Assembly: GCA_017468425.1 (NCBI GenBank)
Contig: JAFUIO010000007.1
Coordinates: 1 to 48,645, forward strand
Length of the DNA stretch: 48,645 nt
Reading direction: 5' to 3'
Source of the DNA: Clostridia bacterium
GTDB taxonomy: Bacteria; Bacillota; Clostridia; Oscillospirales; Acutalibacteraceae
In this document: piece after piece, positions 39,967 to 48,645 of the stretch
How positions within the stretch are numbered: the first letter of the stretch is position 1
Layout of the letters: every line of letters starts with the position of its first letter
The notes under the pieces: generated by a model
Database searches by the model: none
Told to the model about the DNA's origin: nothing
Seen by the model: the letters and a program-made list of their open reading frames with translations, nothing else
Position numbers and translations under genes: made by a program

Positions 39967-41307
39967 ATGAACTTAAACTTTAACAGCAAATATGCCGAAA
40001 GTTTTATCGCAAAAGAAGAACTTGAGGCAATACGTGGCGAAATTGCTGCCGCACACGAAGCTTTACATTCAAAAACAGGCAAAGGTAACGACTTCCTCGG
40101 TTGGGTGGATTTACCTGTTGATTACGATAAAGCTGAATTTGAAGAAATCAAAAAAGCAGCAGAAAAAATCAAAAAAGATTCCGACGTTTTAGTTGTAATC
40201 GGTATCGGCGGTTCATATTTAGGTGCAAGAGCTGCTATTGAATATTGCAAGAGTGCAAACTACAATCTTCTGGCTAAAGATACACCGCAGATTGTTTTCT
40301 CAGGCAACTCAATCAGCCCCACTTCACTTAACGAAATCATCGCCCTTTGCGACGGCAAAGATTTTTCAGTTAACGTAATTTCAAAATCAGGCACAACTAC
40401 TGAACCCGCAATTGCTTTCCGCGTGTTCAAAAAAATGCTTGAAGATAAATACGGCAAAGAAGAAGCAAAAGGCAGAATCTATGTTACAACAGATAAAGCC
40501 AAGGGCACTCTCAAAGGCCTTGCAGACAGAGAGGGTTACAAAACATTTGTTATCCCCGATGATGTAGGCGGAAGATATTCAGTGCTTACTGCAGTTGGTC
40601 TTCTTCCCATTGCTGCAGCAGGAATTGACATCGACCTTATTATGAAAGGTGCACAGGATGCAAGAGAAGCATTTATGTCACCTGATATCGATGAAAATGC
40701 TTGCTACAGATATGCCGCAATCAGAAACCTGCTTTACAGAAAAGGCAAAAAGGTTGAGATGTTCGTAAGCTATGAACCTTCATTTGCAATGATGAACGAA
40801 TGGCTCAAACAGCTTTACGGCGAAAGCGAAGGAAAAGAAAACAAAGGTATTTTCCCCGCATCAGTAATTTTCTCAACTGACCTTCACTCAATGGGACAGT
40901 ACATCCAGGAAGGCGAAAGAATGCTTATGGAAACTGTCATCACATTCAGTAAGCCTCAGCAGGAATACATTATCGGCACAGACCCTGAAAACCTTGACGG
41001 ACTTAACTTCCTCGCAGGTAAGGGAATGTCGTTTGTAAACAGAAAAGCATTTGAAGGCACACTTCTTGCTCACACAGACGGCGATGTTCCGAATAACATC
41101 ATTTCACTTGATGAAATGAACGAGTATTCACTCGGCGAACTTATTTACTTCTTTGAAAAAGCTTGTGCAATCAGCGGCTATGTTCTCGGTGTTAATCCCT
41201 TTGACCAGCCCGGCGTTGAAAGCTATAAGAAAAATATGTTTGCACTTCTCGGTAAACCGGGATATGAAGAAATGAAAAAAGAGCTTGAAGCAAGGCTCGG
41301 AGAATAA
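39967..41307 (+). CDS. pgi: Glucose-6-phosphate isomerase
   Basis: Pgi interconverts glucose-6-phosphate and fructose-6-phosphate in glycolysis. Signatures are [16 protein letters not shown], the phosphate loop [30 protein letters not shown], the catalytic histidine in [11 protein letters not shown] and the C-terminal lysine in [14 protein letters not shown]. The 446-residue length is that of the Firmicutes type. AAGGAG lies upstream of the ATG. A short palindrome with a weak T stretch (41313-41335) follows the gene and may be a weak terminator. Confidence 0.96.
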   Translation: MNLNFNSKYAESFIAKEELEAIRGEIAAAHEALHSKTGKGNDFLGWVDLPVDYDKAEFEEIKKAAEKIKKDSDVLVVIGIGGSYLGARAAIEYCKSANYNLLAKDTPQIVFSGNSISPTSLNEIIALCDGKDFSVNVISKSGTTTEPAIAFRVFKKMLEDKYGKEEAKGRIYVTTDKAKGTLKGLADREGYKTFVIPDDVGGRYSVLTAVGLLPIAAAGIDIDLIMKGAQDAREAFMSPDIDENACYRYAAIRNLLYRKGKKVEMFVSYEPSFAMMNEWLKQLYGESEGKENKGIFPASVIFSTDLHSMGQYIQEGERMLMETVITFSKPQQEYIIGTDPENLDGLNFLAGKGMSFVNRKAFEGTLLAHTDGDVPNNIISLDEMNEYSLGELIYFFEKACAISGYVLGVNPFDQPGVESYKKNMFALLGKPGYEEMKKELEARLGE

Positions 41308-41361
41308 GTAAAAAGGATTCCCGCGGGAATCTTTACATAAAGTTTAAAGGAGTTGTTTTTT

Positions 41362-41778
41362 ATGGTAACATTGATAATCGGACACAAAGGATCAGGCAAA
41401 ACAAAGAAATTGATTCAGGCTGTCAACGATGCTATCGAAAGTACAAACGGAAATGTAGTATGCATTGAACAGGGCACACAGTTGAGAACAGAGGTTAACT
41501 ACCGTGCACGTCTTGTTTCTGCTAATGAATATTCAATAAAAGGCTTTGATTGTTTCTATGGCTTCCTCAGCGGTATCTGCGCAGGTGACCACGATATCAC
41601 AGATATCCTTATTGATGCAACACTTCGCATCGGTTCACGCGACTACAATGAACTCGCTGTTTTCCTTAAGAAAGTTGAAGACCTTGCAGCACTTACAAAC
41701 AAGAATTTTGTACTCACAGTATCTGCTGATAAGGAAGAGCTTCCTGCAGAAATTTTTGAATACTGCAAAGAAGCATAA
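41362..41778 (+). CDS. Small P-loop ATP-binding protein of unknown function
   Basis: The 138-residue protein begins MVTLIIGHKGSGKTKKLI, a Walker A (P-loop) motif, and has a plausible Walker B-like DILIDATLRI in mid-protein. It looks like a stripped-down P-loop NTPase conserved among clostridia; the role is unknown. ATG 41362 is chosen because AAAGGAG lies 9 bases upstream. A terminator follows at 41801. It sits between pgi and yceD but has no evident link with either. Confidence 0.75.
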   Translation: MVTLIIGHKGSGKTKKLIQAVNDAIESTNGNVVCIEQGTQLRTEVNYRARLVSANEYSIKGFDCFYGFLSGICAGDHDITDILIDATLRIGSRDYNELAVFLKKVEDLAALTNKNFVLTVSADKEELPAEIFEYCKEA

Positions 41779-41800
41779 TTTCTGATTAATTTCAACAATT

Positions 41801-41834
41801 TGCCCACTGTATGTTGAGTACGGTGGGCATTTTT
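41801..41834 (+). terminator. Terminator after the small P-loop gene
   Basis: A hairpin TGCCCACTGTA/TACGGTGGGCA with one mismatch is followed by T5. Confidence 0.85.
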
Positions 41835-41873
41835 GGAGAATAGGTAAAATATAGCCGAAATATCAAAAAACTC

Positions 41874-41902
41874 TTGACAAAAATAAACTCGGAGTATATA
41901 AT
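41874..41902 (+). promoter_or_regulatory. Promoter of yceD-rpmF
   Basis: A perfect TTGACA (41874-41879) and a perfect TATAAT (41897-41902) are 17 bases apart. Confidence 0.88.
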
Positions 41903-41928
41903 ATTTAAGCGTGTAACTGAGGTGAATT

Positions 41929-42426
41929 ATGTTTATTGAGCTTGAGCCTGTTTTTAATAACATAGGCGAACAAAAATCATTCAATTTTAACATCGACCTT
42001 TCAGGTGAGGAAGTTGACGGAGTTTTTCCATTCAAAACACCCGTAGTGGTAGCGGGCGTCGTTAAAAACTCGTCAGGCATCGTTACGCTGGAAACTGATG
42101 TGAATTTCCGTTACGAGGGTTTTTGTGACCGTTGTGCGGAAGAAATTGTAAAAGATTTCTGTTTTAAATTTGACCATACTCTGGTTTTATCGCTCAATAA
42201 CGAGGAAAATGACGACTTGATGCTCATTGAGGACCTTCATTTTGAATTGGACCCTCTTGTGATTGAGGATATTTTTCTTTCGCTACCAACGAAAATTCTC
42301 TGCAGTGAAGATTGCGCCGGACTTTGCCTTCAGTGTGGCAAAAACTTAAATCACGGCGTTTGTAATTGCAAAAAAGAAATTGACCCTCGCTTGGCAATTC
42401 TTCAGCAATTACTGGAAGATAATTAA
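41929..42426 (+). CDS. yceD: YceD/DUF177-family protein
   Basis: The 165-residue protein is DUF177 (YceD), almost always found directly upstream of rpmF, as here. In bacteria and plastids the family is implicated in 23S rRNA processing or accumulation. It contains FCDRCAEE mid-protein and a C-terminal Cys cluster (CSEDCAGLCLQCGKN then CNC) that probably binds zinc. A consensus promoter lies upstream. It is followed by rpmF after 39 bases. Confidence 0.9.
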   Translation: MFIELEPVFNNIGEQKSFNFNIDLSGEEVDGVFPFKTPVVVAGVVKNSSGIVTLETDVNFRYEGFCDRCAEEIVKDFCFKFDHTLVLSLNNEENDDLMLIEDLHFELDPLVIEDIFLSLPTKILCSEDCAGLCLQCGKNLNHGVCNCKKEIDPRLAILQQLLEDN

Positions 42427-42465
42427 TTAATAATTTATTGAATTTTTATAAGGAGGAACTAAAAA

Positions 42466-42648
42466 ATGGCAGTACCGAAGAGAAGAGTTTCAAAAGCAAG
42501 AAGAGATAAAAGACGTTCAAACGTATGGAAGATGAAAGCACCTGAACTCATCAAGTGCCCCTCATGCGGTGAATACACAAGACCTCACAGAGTTTGCACA
42601 GCTTGTGGCAAATATAAGGGCGTAGAAGTTGTTAAAGTTGAGGACTAA
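42466..42648 (+). CDS. rpmF: 50S ribosomal protein L32
   Basis: The 60-residue L32 begins MAVPKRRVSKARRDKRRSN and has a zinc ribbon of the CxxC type (CPSCGEYTRPHRVCTACG) with all four cysteines. AGGAGG precedes the ATG. It is in the conserved yceD-rpmF operon, with a terminator directly after. Confidence 0.97.
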   Translation: MAVPKRRVSKARRDKRRSNVWKMKAPELIKCPSCGEYTRPHRVCTACGKYKGVEVVKVED

Positions 42649-42667
42649 TCCTCTTATAACAATTAAT

Positions 42668-42698
42668 GGGTAGAGAGGAAAAATCTCTACCCTTTTTA
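42668..42698 (+). terminator. Terminator after rpmF
   Basis: The hairpin GGGTAGAGA/TCTCTACCC with a 7-base loop is followed by T5. A TATAAT with an extended TGG (about 42705-42717) follows it and probably starts the DUF512 transcript. Confidence 0.88.
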
Positions 42699-42750
42699 TT
42701 TTTATTGTGGTATAATATATAAAGTGGCAAATTTGTAAGGAGGTGTCGTT

Positions 42751-44052
42751 ATGTCAGCGGAAATTATCGATGTTGTGAAAAAATCACCATCGGGTAAAAA
42801 ACGCATAAAACAAGGCTGGATACTTGAAAAAATCAATTCCCACGATATAAACGATATCCTTGATTACAACTTTTATGCAAGTGAATGCAAGGTTTTGCTT
42901 GAACTTCAGAAACCAAACGGCAAAACAGTCCGTAAAAAAATCAAAAAAGAAGAAAACGAAGATTTAGGTCTTGTTTTCAACACCTACCTCATGGATAAAC
43001 AGAAAACCTGCAAAAACAAATGCATTTTCTGCTTTATTGACCAGTTGCCCGAAGGAATGCGCGAATCTCTTTATTTTAAAGATGACGATTCAAGAATGTC
43101 TTTCCTTTTCGGTAACTACATCACTTTAACCAATCTCACAGACAGGGATATTGAACGTATGATTGAAATGCACATCAATCCCGTGAATATTTCAGTTCAT
43201 ACGATGAATCCTGAACTCCGCGTGAAAATGATGAAAAATCCTCACGCAGGGGAAGTGCTGAAATATGTTGATATTCTGGCAAAGCATGGCACACATCTTA
43301 ACACACAGCTTGTTCTGTGTCCGGGGATAAATGACGGAGATGAACTTAAATTCAGCATTGAAAAATTAGCAGAATTATATCCGTCAGTACAGTCTGTTGC
43401 CGCTGTGCCTGTGGGAATTACAAAATTCAGGGAAAACCTTCCCGAACTCCACGAGTACACACCTGAAACAGCAAAAGAAGTTGTTGATACAATCGAAAGC
43501 TATCAGAAAGAGTTTCTCGGAAAATTCGGCACAAGGCTTGTGTACGCATCTGATGAGTTCTATCTCAAAGCAGGTCTGCCTTTGCCTGAAAACGAGGAAT
43601 ATGAGGATTATCCGCAGATTGAAAACGGTGTTGGAATGTGGACAGACCTTGAATACACATTCAATCAGGCTCTTGAAGAAACCGACCTGACCGCAACCAA
43701 AACAAAAAAGATAATAGCAACAGGCTCTGCCGCATATCCGCTGATGGTAAAACTCAGCAGTGCATTCAACAAAAAATTCGGCACAGATATTACTGTTGTT
43801 AAAATAGAAAATAACTTTTTCGGCAATTCAATCACAGTAAGTGGTCTGATTACGGGAAAGGATTTAACAGAACAATTAAAAGATAAATATGATTTCGATG
43901 AGCTTCTCATTTCTTCAACTATGCTGCGCAGTGAGGGCGATATGTTCCTTGACAGTATGACAGTTGAAGAAGCGGAAAAAATACTGGGTTGCAGAATTGT
44001 ACCTGTTAATTCAGACGGATATGAACTTGTCGGAAAGATGAAAGGAGAATGA
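42751..44052 (+). CDS. DUF512-family PDZ/radical-SAM-like protein
   Basis: The 433-residue protein has an N-terminal PDZ-like domain (about 1-75). A TIM-barrel region follows with the cysteine cluster CKNKCIFCF, a radical SAM-like iron-sulfur motif. The C-terminal DUF512 domain (about 220-430) includes TGSAAYPLMVKL and GLITGKDL. The family is common in clostridia and lies upstream of der, as here; the reaction is unknown. Its 3' end falls 2 bases before the der start, with the der Shine-Dalgarno inside it. Confidence 0.88.
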   Translation: MSAEIIDVVKKSPSGKKRIKQGWILEKINSHDINDILDYNFYASECKVLLELQKPNGKTVRKKIKKEENEDLGLVFNTYLMDKQKTCKNKCIFCFIDQLPEGMRESLYFKDDDSRMSFLFGNYITLTNLTDRDIERMIEMHINPVNISVHTMNPELRVKMMKNPHAGEVLKYVDILAKHGTHLNTQLVLCPGINDGDELKFSIEKLAELYPSVQSVAAVPVGITKFRENLPELHEYTPETAKEVVDTIESYQKEFLGKFGTRLVYASDEFYLKAGLPLPENEEYEDYPQIENGVGMWTDLEYTFNQALEETDLTATKTKKIIATGSAAYPLMVKLSSAFNKKFGTDITVVKIENNFFGNSITVSGLITGKDLTEQLKDKYDFDELLISSTMLRSEGDMFLDSMTVEEAEKILGCRIVPVNSDGYELVGKMKGE

Positions 44053-44054
44053 AA

Positions 44055-45389
44055 ATGTCAAGACCGATTGTTGCCATTGTGGGACGCCCTAACGTTGGTA
44101 AATCAACGCTTTTCAATAAACTTATAGGTCAGCGTCTTTCAATCGTTGATAATACACCCGGTGTTACCAGGGACAGAATTTACGGCGATTGCGAATGGCA
44201 GAGACATAACTTTCTTTTGATAGATACAGGCGGTATTGAACCTGCCTCAGACGATATTATACTTGTGCAGATGCGCCGTCAGGCACAGCTTGCCATTGAC
44301 AGTGCAGATGTAATTATTTTTGTTACAGATGTAAAAACAGGTGTTGTTGCATCTGACGAAGAGGTTGCTGCAATGCTCCGTAAATCAGGCAAACCCATCG
44401 TACTTTGCGTAAACAAATGCGATGGTATCGGTGAAATGCCTGCTGAATTTTACGAGTTTTACAACCTTGCACTCGATGAGCCTATTGCCGTATCATCTGT
44501 ACACGGTCACGGCACAGGCGATTTGCTTGAAGAAGTGTGCAAATATTTCCCTGCAGAAGAAGAGGAAGAAGACGACTTCGGCGGAGAGTATATCAAAGTT
44601 GCAGTTATCGGCAAACCCAATGTTGGTAAATCTTCACTTGTCAATGCTATTTCAGGTGAGGAGAGAGCGATTGTTTCCAACATCGCAGGTACAACACGTG
44701 ATGCAACAGATACAATAATCGAAAACGAACACGGCAAATTTGTTTTTATTGACACTGCAGGCTTAAGAAGAAAAAGCCGTGTTGACGATGCTATTGAAAA
44801 ATACAGCGTTATCCGTGCAAAAATGGCAGTTGAAAGAGCAACAGTCTGCGTGATTATGATTGACGCAACAGAAGGCTTTACAGAGCAGGATTCAAAGGTT
44901 GCAGGTATTGCTCACGAAATGGGCAAGGCTTGTATTATTGCGGTAAACAAATGGGACGCAGTAGAAAAAGACGGCAAAACAATGGATGTTCAGCGAAAGA
45001 AACTGATGAACGATTTCTCTTTTATGCCCTATGCACCCATTATTTTCATTTCAGCAAAAACAGGTCAGCGTCTTGACAGACTTTATGAGCTTATCAAGTT
45101 TGTTGACGAGCAGAATGCAATGAGAATTTCAACAGGTAAGTTAAATGATGTTCTTGCAGCAGCAACAGCACGTGTTCAGCCGCCTACAGATAAAGGCAGA
45201 CGTCTTAAAATTTATTATATGACTCAGGCATCAACAAGACCACCCACGTTTGTATGTTTCGTTAACCGTAAGGATTTGTTCCATTACAGTTATCAGAGAT
45301 ATCTTGATAATCAGATAAGAGAAATCTTTGGTCTTGAAGGCACACCCACAAATTACGTTATAAGAGAACGTGATAAAAACGACACTTAA
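44055..45389 (+). CDS. der: Ribosome biogenesis GTPase Der (EngA)
   Basis: Der is a tandem GTPase needed for 50S assembly. The 444-residue protein has two G domains with P-loops GRPNVGKST and GKPNVGKSS, Walker B-type DTGG and DTAG, and NKxD motifs (VNKCDG and VNKWDA). A C-terminal KH-like domain ends near KNDT. I chose ATG 44055 because AAAGGAG lies 8 bases upstream; the ATG at 44049 is only 2 bases away from it. The usual neighbour plsY is absent and a transporter gene follows instead. Confidence 0.95.
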   Translation: MSRPIVAIVGRPNVGKSTLFNKLIGQRLSIVDNTPGVTRDRIYGDCEWQRHNFLLIDTGGIEPASDDIILVQMRRQAQLAIDSADVIIFVTDVKTGVVASDEEVAAMLRKSGKPIVLCVNKCDGIGEMPAEFYEFYNLALDEPIAVSSVHGHGTGDLLEEVCKYFPAEEEEEDDFGGEYIKVAVIGKPNVGKSSLVNAISGEERAIVSNIAGTTRDATDTIIENEHGKFVFIDTAGLRRKSRVDDAIEKYSVIRAKMAVERATVCVIMIDATEGFTEQDSKVAGIAHEMGKACIIAVNKWDAVEKDGKTMDVQRKKLMNDFSFMPYAPIIFISAKTGQRLDRLYELIKFVDEQNAMRISTGKLNDVLAAATARVQPPTDKGRRLKIYYMTQASTRPPTFVCFVNRKDLFHYSYQRYLDNQIREIFGLEGTPTNYVIRERDKNDT

Positions 45390-45415
45390 CATAATATGAA
45401 TCGGGGGTAATCCTT

Positions 45416-46951
45416 GTGAAATTGAGAAACGCGAAAGCAACTGATGTTAAAGAAAAACTCACCCTTGTTGAATATGCCGCATTTTCCATCGACAGAGTAG
45501 GGCAGAATCTTAAATCAGCCCTTACAAGCACTTTCGGCGGACTTGTTGTTTCAACATATCTTGGTCTGAGCGATTCGGCATATATTACCTACACCACAAT
45601 TGTATTTATTTTAAGTTTCTGGGATATTTTCAACGATGTCCTTGTAGGTAATGTAATTGACCGCAGAAGAAAAACAGATGCGCGTTGGGGCAGATTCAAG
45701 CCGATTCTTTTATGGCTCCTTATTCCCACAGCATTCCTTTCCATTGCAGGTGCAGTGCCGCTGAAAGATTTCTTCCCGCAGCTTGGCGATACATTCAAGG
45801 TTGTTTATCTTGTGATACTCTATCTTGTAAACGATATGGTGTCAACCTTCTACAATGCAGCACTTACTGCTCTTAATGCAAGGCAGACAACCGATAACAC
45901 TGAGCGTGGCTATCTTTCAGGTATCGGCGGAATTATAGGCTCAGTTATCGGCGGCAGCGGTACATATGTTGCAGCCATTGTTGCGGCAGTGCTTCCGAAT
46001 ATCAACGAAGCAGAAAGATACTTCTACGGTATGCTTTTCTTCAGCATTATTGCTATCCCCGCAACTCTTTTCAACATTGCAGTTACAAAAGAAAGAATTG
46101 TTGAGCCTGAAAAACTTGAAGTGCCGCCTTTGAGATCCGTTTATACACAGGTGCTTAAAAACAAACCTCTTGTGCTTATTACAATTGCTGACGTGCTCGG
46201 CTCAGGTATGGGTATCGGTTACGGATTTTTAATCTATGTTTTCAGAGCATGTTTCTCTGATGTTACATTGCAGATTTCGCTTTTCGGTTTCAATATAGGT
46301 GATAAACTGCAGGGCTATGAGGCTATTATGGCCGCTTGTTCTGTGGCAACAATTGTGCCTACAGCCGCATCACTTTTCCTTGCACCCGTTATCAGAAAAT
46401 GGATTGCAGATAAACCCCTTTATATTTTTACAAAATTCTGGACATTCTTCTGTTACACAGGAATGTTCGTAACAACTTTCCCCATCACAAACTACAATCC
46501 CACACAGCTTTTCTGGAGAATTACTTTCTGGTATGCACTCCACGGTATCACAACAGGTCTTTATTCAGTTGTGCCCAATATGCTTCAGCTTACGGCTTAT
46601 GACTATGGTGAATACAAGTTCGGTCAGCGTAATGAGGCAACTGTAAGTGCTTTGAAATCAACTCTCTCAAAAATTGTGGGTTCAGTTGGTAACTATGCAT
46701 CATCATGGTGCCTTGTTCTCATCGGTTACGTGCAGAACGGAACAGAAGTTGCAAATATCACAACGGACACAAAACAGTGGCTCGTTCTGCTGTTCGCAGT
46801 TTTCCCCGCATTCTCTTCAATCCTTGCAATACTGCCGATGCTTTTCTATAAACTTGGCGGTAAAGAGCAGAAAAAGATGGTTGATGAATTGAATGTCCGC
46901 CGTCAGGAAACACTTGACGATATGAATAAAGAAGAAGTCGGAGTAAAATGA
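45416..46951 (+). CDS. GPH-family sugar:cation symporter
   Basis: The 511-residue 12-helix carrier has MelB/GPH features: the NVIDRRRKTDARWGRFKP loop after helix 2 (short form DRRRKTDARWGRFKP) and the AYDYGEYKFGQRNEATV loop in the second half. It probably imports a glycoside or disaccharide with sodium or protons. The start is GTG 45416, with GGGGG 8 bases upstream. It overlaps the next gene by 4 bases (ATGA), so the secreted protein downstream is translationally coupled to it and is probably its functional partner. Confidence 0.88.
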   Translation: MKLRNAKATDVKEKLTLVEYAAFSIDRVGQNLKSALTSTFGGLVVSTYLGLSDSAYITYTTIVFILSFWDIFNDVLVGNVIDRRRKTDARWGRFKPILLWLLIPTAFLSIAGAVPLKDFFPQLGDTFKVVYLVILYLVNDMVSTFYNAALTALNARQTTDNTERGYLSGIGGIIGSVIGGSGTYVAAIVAAVLPNINEAERYFYGMLFFSIIAIPATLFNIAVTKERIVEPEKLEVPPLRSVYTQVLKNKPLVLITIADVLGSGMGIGYGFLIYVFRACFSDVTLQISLFGFNIGDKLQGYEAIMAACSVATIVPTAASLFLAPVIRKWIADKPLYIFTKFWTFFCYTGMFVTTFPITNYNPTQLFWRITFWYALHGITTGLYSVVPNMLQLTAYDYGEYKFGQRNEATVSALKSTLSKIVGSVGNYASSWCLVLIGYVQNGTEVANITTDTKQWLVLLFAVFPAFSSILAILPMLFYKLGGKEQKKMVDELNVRRQETLDDMNKEEVGVK

Positions 46952-48342
46952 TGGAAAAGATTTTAAGCTTTTTTCTGGCAGTAATTACTTTTTTATTTTC
47001 CTGGATTGGTACTCCGCCAGAAAAGGACAGTTACTTTGAAGATGACCCGCAGTACGTTGTGTTTATGGTAACAAATGTCCATTATAACAACCTTGAACCC
47101 TATGTAAAACAGATGGTGGAGCTTCACGGTGAAATTGACCCCGAATCAAAAAGAATGTACGCTTTTGGTGTTGTAGGTCCGATGTGCCTTACACAGTCAA
47201 TCGAACAGATGAACGAAGAAGTAAATCACGTATTCTCTCTTGCAGAGAAATATAATGTGCCTGTTTTCTTCCAGATGGACGACTGCACAAATTATGCCAC
47301 ACATTTCGGTGACGGTGCAACAATTGACGATAAAGGCAGTAAATTCTATAATGACCCTGAAATGTGCGAATGGATAGCTTTCCCTGATGAAAACGAAAGT
47401 TGGGGAGGGGAGAAATACGGAATGTTACCTCGTTGGCATTGCGACTGGAGCGGTGTTCCTTTTGCAACTGCAGGCGGTTTTCCGTGCTTTAATTCTGAAA
47501 AATATCTTGCGTGGTATTCAAGGCAGGTAAAAGAAGGATTCATAAAGCCTTTGCTTGAAAATTATCAGCGACTTAAAGAAGCGGGCAAAAGCTATCTTTT
47601 TGCCGGTGTGAATACAGGCTGGGAAACACAGATTCCTGATTATACGGGTTCTGATTATGCTTCAATGGAAGACTTTGAAAGAGCACAATACGGTATGCAC
47701 GCTCTTTATAATTTAGGCTACACAGAAGACAGCCTGAAAAAAGAAGCACGCAGACGTTTTATGAGTGTGCGTGATTTGACAAAAGAGCTTCTTTATGATG
47801 TGCTTGCGGATTATATTGAGTTTACCTGTAAAATGTTCTATGATGCAGGTATTGAAAGGCATAAAATTTTCTCTCACATTGTGTCCCTTTCTTCATATAC
47901 GGAGGAATACAGCACAACAAGACCTCCCGTATGGGTTTGTATAAACGATTACTGTACACCGGGGTGGACAATGAGCCCCAAAACCTGCCAATATGATTTG
48001 GATACTTTATATTTTTATCTTGCACAGAACGGCAGAAATGAATATGCAAATGCGGAAGGGTATGCTCATTATGAAAATGAGGAAATCTGCAGAGAGTATT
48101 TCAAAGAAAGTCTTTTAGGCAATGCAAAAATCATAACCGTTTACGGCTACGACCAGGAAACAGGGCCTTACGGGTATGTGAAAAATGAAGATTTTTATTT
48201 TGTAAAAGTCACAAAAGAATGGATGAATTATTCTCTGGGTGAGGATTATAAATGGACCGAAAGACCTGATTTGTCAGCGGAATACGGACAAGCGGAATGG
48301 TTGGCAGAATTAAAACTTGAAATAAGAAAACTATTCAGATAA
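46948..48342 (+). CDS. Secreted protein of unknown family, possible TIM-barrel glycosidase
   Basis: The 464-residue protein has an N-terminal hydrophobic signal (about residues 4-20) and no lipobox. The mature part is rich in Trp, Tyr, Asp and Glu, with strand-helix alternation. Blocks such as VFMVTNVHYNN, VPVFFQMDDCTNY, YLFAGVNTGWETQ and WVCINDYCTPGW resemble the barrel strands of glycoside hydrolases. I cannot assign a family or catalytic residues. It is coupled to a GPH symporter by a 4-base overlap, which suggests extracellular glycan breakdown followed by uptake. A terminator follows. Confidence 0.6.
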   Translation: MMEKILSFFLAVITFLFSWIGTPPEKDSYFEDDPQYVVFMVTNVHYNNLEPYVKQMVELHGEIDPESKRMYAFGVVGPMCLTQSIEQMNEEVNHVFSLAEKYNVPVFFQMDDCTNYATHFGDGATIDDKGSKFYNDPEMCEWIAFPDENESWGGEKYGMLPRWHCDWSGVPFATAGGFPCFNSEKYLAWYSRQVKEGFIKPLLENYQRLKEAGKSYLFAGVNTGWETQIPDYTGSDYASMEDFERAQYGMHALYNLGYTEDSLKKEARRRFMSVRDLTKELLYDVLADYIEFTCKMFYDAGIERHKIFSHIVSLSSYTEEYSTTRPPVWVCINDYCTPGWTMSPKTCQYDLDTLYFYLAQNGRNEYANAEGYAHYENEEICREYFKESLLGNAKIITVYGYDQETGPYGYVKNEDFYFVKVTKEWMNYSLGEDYKWTERPDLSAEYGQAEWLAELKLEIRKLFR

Positions 48343-48345
48343 ATT

Positions 48346-48390
48346 AAAATAACCGTACAGAAAAAATAATCTGTACGGTTATTTTCTTTT
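48346..48390 (+). terminator. Terminator after the secreted protein gene
   Basis: A 15-bp stem AAAATAACCGTACAG/CTGTACGGTTATTTT is followed by T-rich sequence. A second A/T hairpin (AAAATACATAT/ATATGTATTTT) lies at 48397-48431. Confidence 0.88.
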
Positions 48391-48645
48391 TATAAGAAAA
48401 TACATATGAAATTTAATTTTATATGTATTTTTCTTTATTGAAATCTCGTTGAAAATTAATAATTTTTCAGGTAAAATTTGGTTTGTTATCGGGGGAATAT
48501 TTCCACGAAAGACTAACTATTAAAAGTCAATAGTAAAAATCAAAAAATGTTGTGAAATGTAAGACGGTGAAAAAAGGCATAACAAAACAGACGTCAAAGA
48601 CGCCGGATTTTTGAAGTTAGAAAGATTTAAGCTTTTGCTACGTAC
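48391..48645. other. Gene-free right edge with a possible outward promoter
   Basis: No reading frame of credible length or match was found on either strand. After the second A/T hairpin, TTGAAA (48449-48454) and TAAAAT (48472-48477) are 17 bases apart and could start a rightward transcript. A small ACTATT/AATAGT hairpin lies near 48516-48534. The final 100 bases resemble a leader or a mobile-element edge, but nothing can be named. Confidence 0.4.

Noticed and set aside
41313..41335. Palindrome GATTCCCGCGGGAATC after pgi as a regulator binding site
   Set aside because: Its position directly after the stop and the following short T stretch fit a weak terminator better. No second copy was seen near other promoters.
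48555..48645. A frame with KTDVKDA, like a motif in the N-terminal part of some IS110 transposases
   Set aside because: It has no start, is preceded by a stop, and the rest does not match IS110. The similarity is too short.

Overview
The window looks like a low-GC Firmicutes chromosome segment, most likely from an uncultured gut or rumen clostridium (Oscillospiraceae/Ruminococcaceae-like). The evidence is gene content and gene order: a ymfF-ymfH peptidase pair, lgt, folD, an L21-leader/rplU-prp-rpmA operon in which L27 carries the Firmicutes N-terminal extension, yceD-rpmF, DUF512-der, a YlmC/YmxH-type PRC-barrel protein, BspA-like LRR proteins, a T-box-controlled trpB and many DUF-type clostridial surface proteins. 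Promoters follow SigA rules (17-bp spacers), very often with an extended TGn element before the -10 box. Genes are dense, and convergent pairs usually share one bidirectional terminator. No tRNA, rRNA or CRISPR array was seen.

Layout. 1-110: C-terminal end of an IS110-family transposase. 254-6055 (+): two M16 peptidase homologues, lgt, folD, L21 leader, rplU, prp, rpmA, then a 52-residue SCGC-repeat membrane peptide. 6217-9439 (-): an operon of PRC-barrel protein, LRR lipoprotein, pyridoxamine kinase and RluA-type pseudouridine synthase. 9583-18336: a GPH-type transporter with an unusual 280-residue charged tail, pnuC behind a structured leader, two HAD phosphatases, a CofE-like ligase, a second LRR surface protein, a GH29 fucosidase-like enzyme and an Asn-rich 38-residue peptide. 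18566-20479: an exported hypothetical protein and a stand-alone eutH.

20652-26609 (+) is the most interesting block. It is a six-gene operon encoding a protein with a possible PIN-like N-terminus fused to a protein kinase, a TerY-type VWA protein, a membrane-anchored PP2C phosphatase with a Thr-rich tail, a membrane protein with five tandem zinc ribbons, a membrane protein with an outward-facing DUF6273-like domain, and a small companion protein. The first three genes match the known TerY-P triad (kinase, VWA, PP2C). The three membrane-anchored partners and the kinase N-terminus make it look like a little-described transmembrane phospho-signalling system.

26704-31489 (-): an M20 peptidase/YfcC transporter pair and an SGNH esterase/BNR sialidase-like pair, consistent with use of peptides and host glycans. 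31664-38397: an orphan AgrC-type histidine kinase, trpB controlled by a Trp T-box plus a 10-codon leader ORF, a PfkB sugar kinase, a Big_2/DUF4474 surface protein and a large XRE-family regulator. 38496-48342: a possible 80-nt RNA, dacF, pgi, a small P-loop protein, yceD-rpmF, DUF512-der, and a GPH transporter overlapping a gene for a secreted protein of unknown family. The last 300 bases hold a terminator, a possible outward promoter and no recognisable gene.

All calls come from reading the sequence; no database search was run.
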